Below, piece after piece: positions 61,318 to 64,000 of a stretch of DNA of 64,000 nucleotides (position 1 is its first letter; the number at the start of each line of letters is the position of its first letter). Made by a program: the position numbers and the translations under genes. The notes beneath the pieces are model-generated. The model ran no database searches. It saw only the letters and a list, made by a program, of their open reading frames with translations, and was not told the DNA's origin. The DNA comes from Azophilus sp965247035. Lineage in GTDB: Bacteria; Pseudomonadota; Gammaproteobacteria; Pseudomonadales; Azotimanducaceae. The stretch covers positions 682,001 to 746,000 of the forward strand of contig CBDFGJ010000001.1 of the NCBI GenBank assembly GCA_965247035.1, written 5' to 3'.

Positions 61318-62929
61318 GGATTCCGGCTTAATCCGCACCCAGTTGATTTGGAACCGGCTGCTCGCCATCGTCGAGGAGCAGGCGCAAACCCTGATGCGCA
61401 CGGCCTTCTCCACGGTGGTGCGCGAGGCTGGAGATCTTTCGGCTGGCGTGTTCAATACGCGAGGCGACATGCTTGCCCAAGCTGTCACCGGAACGCCCGG
61501 CCACGTAAACGCCATGGCCGCATCGGTGGGCAAGTTCCTGCAACGACATCCGCTTGACACCCTGCAGCCGGGCGATGTGCTCTTGACCAACGATCCGTGG
61601 GACGGCACCGGCCATCTCAATGACTTCACGGTGGTGACGCCCATCTTTCGCCAGACAGCGCCCATCGCCCTGTTCGCCAGCACCAGCCACATCGCCGATG
61701 TGGGGGGGAGGGGATTCGGGCCGGACGCTTCCGAAGTGTTTGAGGAGGGCTTGACCATCCCCATCGGCCATCTGTTTCGCGCTGGAAAGTTGAATGAAAC
61801 CCTGATGGCGATCATCGCCGCCAACGTGCGCGACCCGGTGGTCGCCCAAGGCGACCTTTACTCCTTGGTTGCTTGCAACGATACCGGCGGGCGGCAACTG
61901 CTCAACACGCTTGAGGATTTTGAATTGTCGGCGCTCAATCCAGCCGGCGAGTCCATTCTGGAGGCGTCGGCCAAGGCCATGCGGCGCGAAATCGCAGCGC
62001 TGCCCGATGGTGACCACGCCTACGAGATGCGCGTGGACGGTTACGATGAGCCGCTGGACTTGAAGGCGACCCTGACCATCCAAGGCGAACTGATGCGAAT
62101 CGATTTCAGCGGCACTTCCGGGACGTCCCGCTTTGGCATCAATGTGCCTCTGCCCTACACTCAGGCTTACGCTTCGTTCGGAGCCCGCTGCGTTGTTGGC
62201 AATGACATCCCCAACAACGCAGGCTCCTTGGGTTGCATTGAAGTGACCGCGCCCTTGGGTTGCATCCTCAACGCCGAACGCCCGGCCGCTGTTTCCGCCC
62301 GCCATGCCATTGGCCAGATGCTGCCTGACGTAGTGCTTGGCTGCTTGGAGCAGGCGCTGCCGGGGCGAACTCCGGCGGAAGGCGCCTCGTGTATATGGAA
62401 TCCGGTTTTCCTTGGTGCCGAAGGGGGCGGCAATTCGCCAAGGGAGGACTTCGTCATCAATCCCATCTTCAATGGCGGCACCGGCGCCCGTCCGACCAAG
62501 GACGGCCTATCGACCACGGCCTTTCCGAGCGGTGTGCGCACTACGCCAACGGAGGTGAACGAGGCGACCTCACCCTTGGTGATTTGGCGCAAGGAATACC
62601 GGCCGGATTCTGGCGGTGCGGGCCGGTTTCGCGGCGGCCACGGGCAGCGGATTGAGATTGCCCATCGTGAAGGCGCACCCTTCTACATTTCCAAGATGTT
62701 CGACCGCATCCGCTTTCCCGCCCGTGGTCGCAACGGCGGCGGTGCCGGAGCGCCAGGGCGAGTGTCTTTGAAGGACGGTCGGGAATTGCCGGGCAAGGGT
62801 AAGGATCTGGTGCCAGCGGAGGCTGTGTTGGTGCTGGAAACGCCCGGCGGCGGCGGCATGGGAGAGCCTTCCAGACGGGACGCCACCGCTGTGGAAGCGG
62901 ACGTCCAAGCTGGTTTGACGGCCGAGTAG
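61310..62929 (+). CDS. Hydantoinase/oxoprolinase B subunit (HyuB)
   Basis: 539 residues from ATG 61310 (MAEDSGLIRTQLIWNRLLAI). FNTRGDMLAQAVTGTPGHVN, LLTNDPWDGTGHLNDFTVV and the C-terminal FDRIRFPARGRNGGGAGAPG are HyuB signatures. Intact. Shorter than the HyuB at 23860 and clearly a different subgroup. Confidence 0.92.
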   Translation: MAEDSGLIRTQLIWNRLLAIVEEQAQTLMRTAFSTVVREAGDLSAGVFNTRGDMLAQAVTGTPGHVNAMAASVGKFLQRHPLDTLQPGDVLLTNDPWDGTGHLNDFTVVTPIFRQTAPIALFASTSHIADVGGRGFGPDASEVFEEGLTIPIGHLFRAGKLNETLMAIIAANVRDPVVAQGDLYSLVACNDTGGRQLLNTLEDFELSALNPAGESILEASAKAMRREIAALPDGDHAYEMRVDGYDEPLDLKATLTIQGELMRIDFSGTSGTSRFGINVPLPYTQAYASFGARCVVGNDIPNNAGSLGCIEVTAPLGCILNAERPAAVSARHAIGQMLPDVVLGCLEQALPGRTPAEGASCIWNPVFLGAEGGGNSPREDFVINPIFNGGTGARPTKDGLSTTAFPSGVRTTPTEVNEATSPLVIWRKEYRPDSGGAGRFRGGHGQRIEIAHREGAPFYISKMFDRIRFPARGRNGGGAGAPGRVSLKDGRELPGKGKDLVPAEAVLVLETPGGGGMGEPSRRDATAVEADVQAGLTAE

Positions 62930-62935
62930 CGGATT

Positions 62936-63092
62936 GCTGGCTAACTGCCCATCCGGCCAATGACCTCCTTCGGCTGAAGGTGCATTGAGCCGAAAGTAGG
63001 GCCTGCGGGCCACTTGCCTATCCGACCAATCACCTCCACGGACTGAAAGCGTATTTAGCCGAAGTAGGGAACGCTGGCTACTTGCCTAGCCA
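62936..63092. repeat. 68-69-bp tandem repeat, about 2.2 copies
   Basis: Units start GCTGGCTAACTGCCCATCCG (62936), GCGGGCCACTTGCCTATCCG (63005) and GCTGGCTACTTGCCTAG (63073, partial). Units are diverged and open no reading frame. R2c abuts the partial third copy. Confidence 0.7.
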
Positions 63093-63320
63093 AGACTGTT
63101 GCGAAATCCCGACTGACCTTCAAGGCGACGACCATGAACCTGCTGCAAGCGGCCAATCGGATCGAGTTGATGGCCGCCTAAGGGCGGGGGCCGTCTAAAT
63201 TCGCCCGAAACCGCAGGTTTCAGGGCCACGACAGGCCAGGAATCCGCCCAAAACAGCCTCGCGAAAATCTTGGAAAACAGGCCGGAATAAGCAGCTTCAT
63301 CCCAATTCGCACCGGTCTCA
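63092..63320 (+). mobile_element. Repeat R2c: transposase C-terminal remnant plus flank
   Basis: KTVAKSRLTFKATTMNLLQA then ANRIELMAA-stop at 63181; followed by the same ~140-bp flank as R2a, ending AATTCGCACCGGTCTCA. Confidence 0.7.
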
Positions 63321-63397
63321 TCCACCTAATTCGTTGGGATCATGTTTCGGTCAGCTTCTAGGATCTGCAAATTCCGTTGGTCAAAAATGGGGAAAGA

Positions 63398-63748
63398 TCA
63401 GGGGAAGGGGTCGGTGACATGACATTGGCGGCAGTGGCGGGTGGGACCGTGCTCCAAGCCTTGCGCCTGCCGCTGTAGGTGGCATCCACGACACATGTCG
63501 TGGAACTGGGCTTCAAGCAGATGCCCGACTTCCGCCGAGCGTTCATGGCAGTCGAAACAGAGGCCATCGCCGGTATGGTCGGCAAAATTGTGGTGGCAGC
63601 CAACGCAGTTCTCGTTGCGGTGGTCGGCGTGGGCGAAGTGTACCGGCAAGGTCGGCGCCGCCGTCACTAGGCGCTGCCGCACGTTGGACTGCCAGAACCA
63701 AGCCGCTAGCACCAATGAGGCGGCGATGGCGGCGGCCAGCGTGCGCAC
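63398..63748 (-). CDS. Small tetraheme c-type cytochrome (cytochrome c3/c7-like)
   Basis: 116 residues from GTG 63748. A membrane or signal helix (LAAAIAASLVLAAWFW) precedes four CxxCH sites: CVGCH, CFDCH, CRGCH and CRQCH. Extra His suit bis-His ligation. Probably a periplasmic or membrane-anchored electron carrier. Its GTG overlaps the stop of the upstream gene (TAGTG). Confidence 0.88.
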   Translation of the reverse strand: MRTLAAAIAASLVLAAWFWQSNVRQRLVTAAPTLPVHFAHADHRNENCVGCHHNFADHTGDGLCFDCHERSAEVGHLLEAQFHDMCRGCHLQRQAQGLEHGPTRHCRQCHVTDPFP

Positions 63749-64000
63749 TAAAAACTTCTGGGTGCAAACAGCACAACGCCCACCATCAACGCCAATAGGG
63801 CCGCACGGCGAAAAACCTGTTTTGCCGGCGCAAGCGCTTGGGTCCGTTGGCCAAGTGGCTTGTCGGCGGGACTAGCCGGTCTCCCGCATTCGGGATGGTT
63901 CGCTGTTGAGGGTTCTTGTTGGCTAGTTGGCTTGCGGGCGCGGCGAGTCCTCCGCCTCCATAACGGCCAGAACGTCACTAGGGTTAGCAGCAAGGAAAAT
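63748..64000 (-). CDS. C-terminal part of a membrane protein, continuing past the right edge
   Basis: The frame is open to the window edge and ends at 63748. It has a hydrophobic start (LLTLVTFWPLW), a polar basic stretch (RRRTRRARKPTSQQEPS), and a final helix (AALLALMVGVVLFAP). Coupled to the tetraheme cytochrome, so it probably belongs to a membrane electron-transfer unit. Too little is visible to name it. Confidence 0.55.
   Translation of the reverse strand, partial: FSLLLTLVTFWPLWRRRTRRARKPTSQQEPSTANHPECGRPASPADKPLGQRTQALAPAKQVFRRAALLALMVGVVLFAPRSF

Larger units (their letters stand above)
62930..63397. other. Repeat-filled region after hyuB
   Basis: Holds the 68-bp tandem repeat and R2c, described separately. 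No gene supported. Confidence 0.5.

Noticed and set aside
61328..62305. 325-codon minus-strand frame
   Set aside because: Antisense to hyuB; shadow.
1..64000. tRNA genes and CRISPR arrays
   Set aside because: Looked for T-loop GTTCGANNC contexts with cloverleaf arms and for regularly spaced repeats; none was convincing.

Overview
The window is GC-rich chromosomal DNA from a gammaproteobacterium. Two conserved gammaproteobacterial neighbourhoods support this: rne / rluC / yceF / yceD-rpmF-fabD-fabG at the left (1-8.4 kb), and ftsK-lolA-rarA-crcB-serS-cysG next to tusDCBE (10-19.5 kb). No rRNA, tRNA, CRISPR array, prophage or plasmid backbone was seen. Lineage below class cannot be fixed. The mix of CoA-transferases, hydantoinase/oxoprolinase pairs, MaoC, D-aminoacylase and AgcS genes suits a heterotroph using amino acids and organic acids. 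Many decayed mobile elements and several single frameshifts in conserved genes suggest either a genome under relaxed selection or local assembly errors.

Layout. 1-9.4 kb: RNase E (runs off the left edge), RluC, YceF, an inserted segment with a coiled-coil membrane protein, YceD, L32, FabD, FabG, then Aat and a small conserved protein on the minus strand. 10-17.3 kb: FtsK, LolA, RarA (frameshifted), CrcB, SerS, CysG. 17.4-17.8 kb: a mobile element with a leucine-rich-repeat tail. 17.8-19.5 kb: tusDCBE (tRNA 2-thiolation) on the minus strand. 19.6-28 kb: a catabolic cluster of CaiB, HMG-CoA-lyase-like enzyme, HyuA (frameshifted), HyuB, a second CaiB and a 3-hydroxyisobutyrate-dehydrogenase-like enzyme. 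28-32.6 kb: citrate synthase, a graveyard of transposase and UDP-glucose dehydrogenase remnants, a ThDP enzyme, and nested repeats.

32.6-44.5 kb: glutathione reductase, alkaline phosphatase, sodium:alanine symporter, a DUF1232 protein, an IS5-like non-autonomous element, SppA, MurF, a YiiX-like amidase, MoaA and a DUF1285 protein. 44.5-54.7 kb: ETF-ubiquinone oxidoreductase, two transposase remnants, a MaoC hydratase, an MFS carrier, an N-acyl-D-amino-acid deacylase, a two-lobed alpha/beta hydrolase, and an AlbA_2/ATPase/TPR protein. 54.7-64 kb: an exported membrane-anchored protein, a rhomboid protein, a possible double-glycine-leader peptide, an MFS carrier, a second hyuAB pair (hyuA again frameshifted), and a four-heme cytochrome c gene at the right edge.

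Four dispersed repeat families recur and are called R1-R4 here. R1 is a non-autonomous element with GGC-CTCGA-type inverted ends and 4-bp target duplications. R2 is a transposase C-terminal tail plus about 140 bp of flank. R3 is an IS5-like miniature element with GGAACCTCTGA ends and a CTAA/CTAG target. R4 is IS481/IS3-type transposase remnants. They sit in intergenic gaps, often exactly at stop codons, are nested in one another, and have broken at least one gene (ugd).
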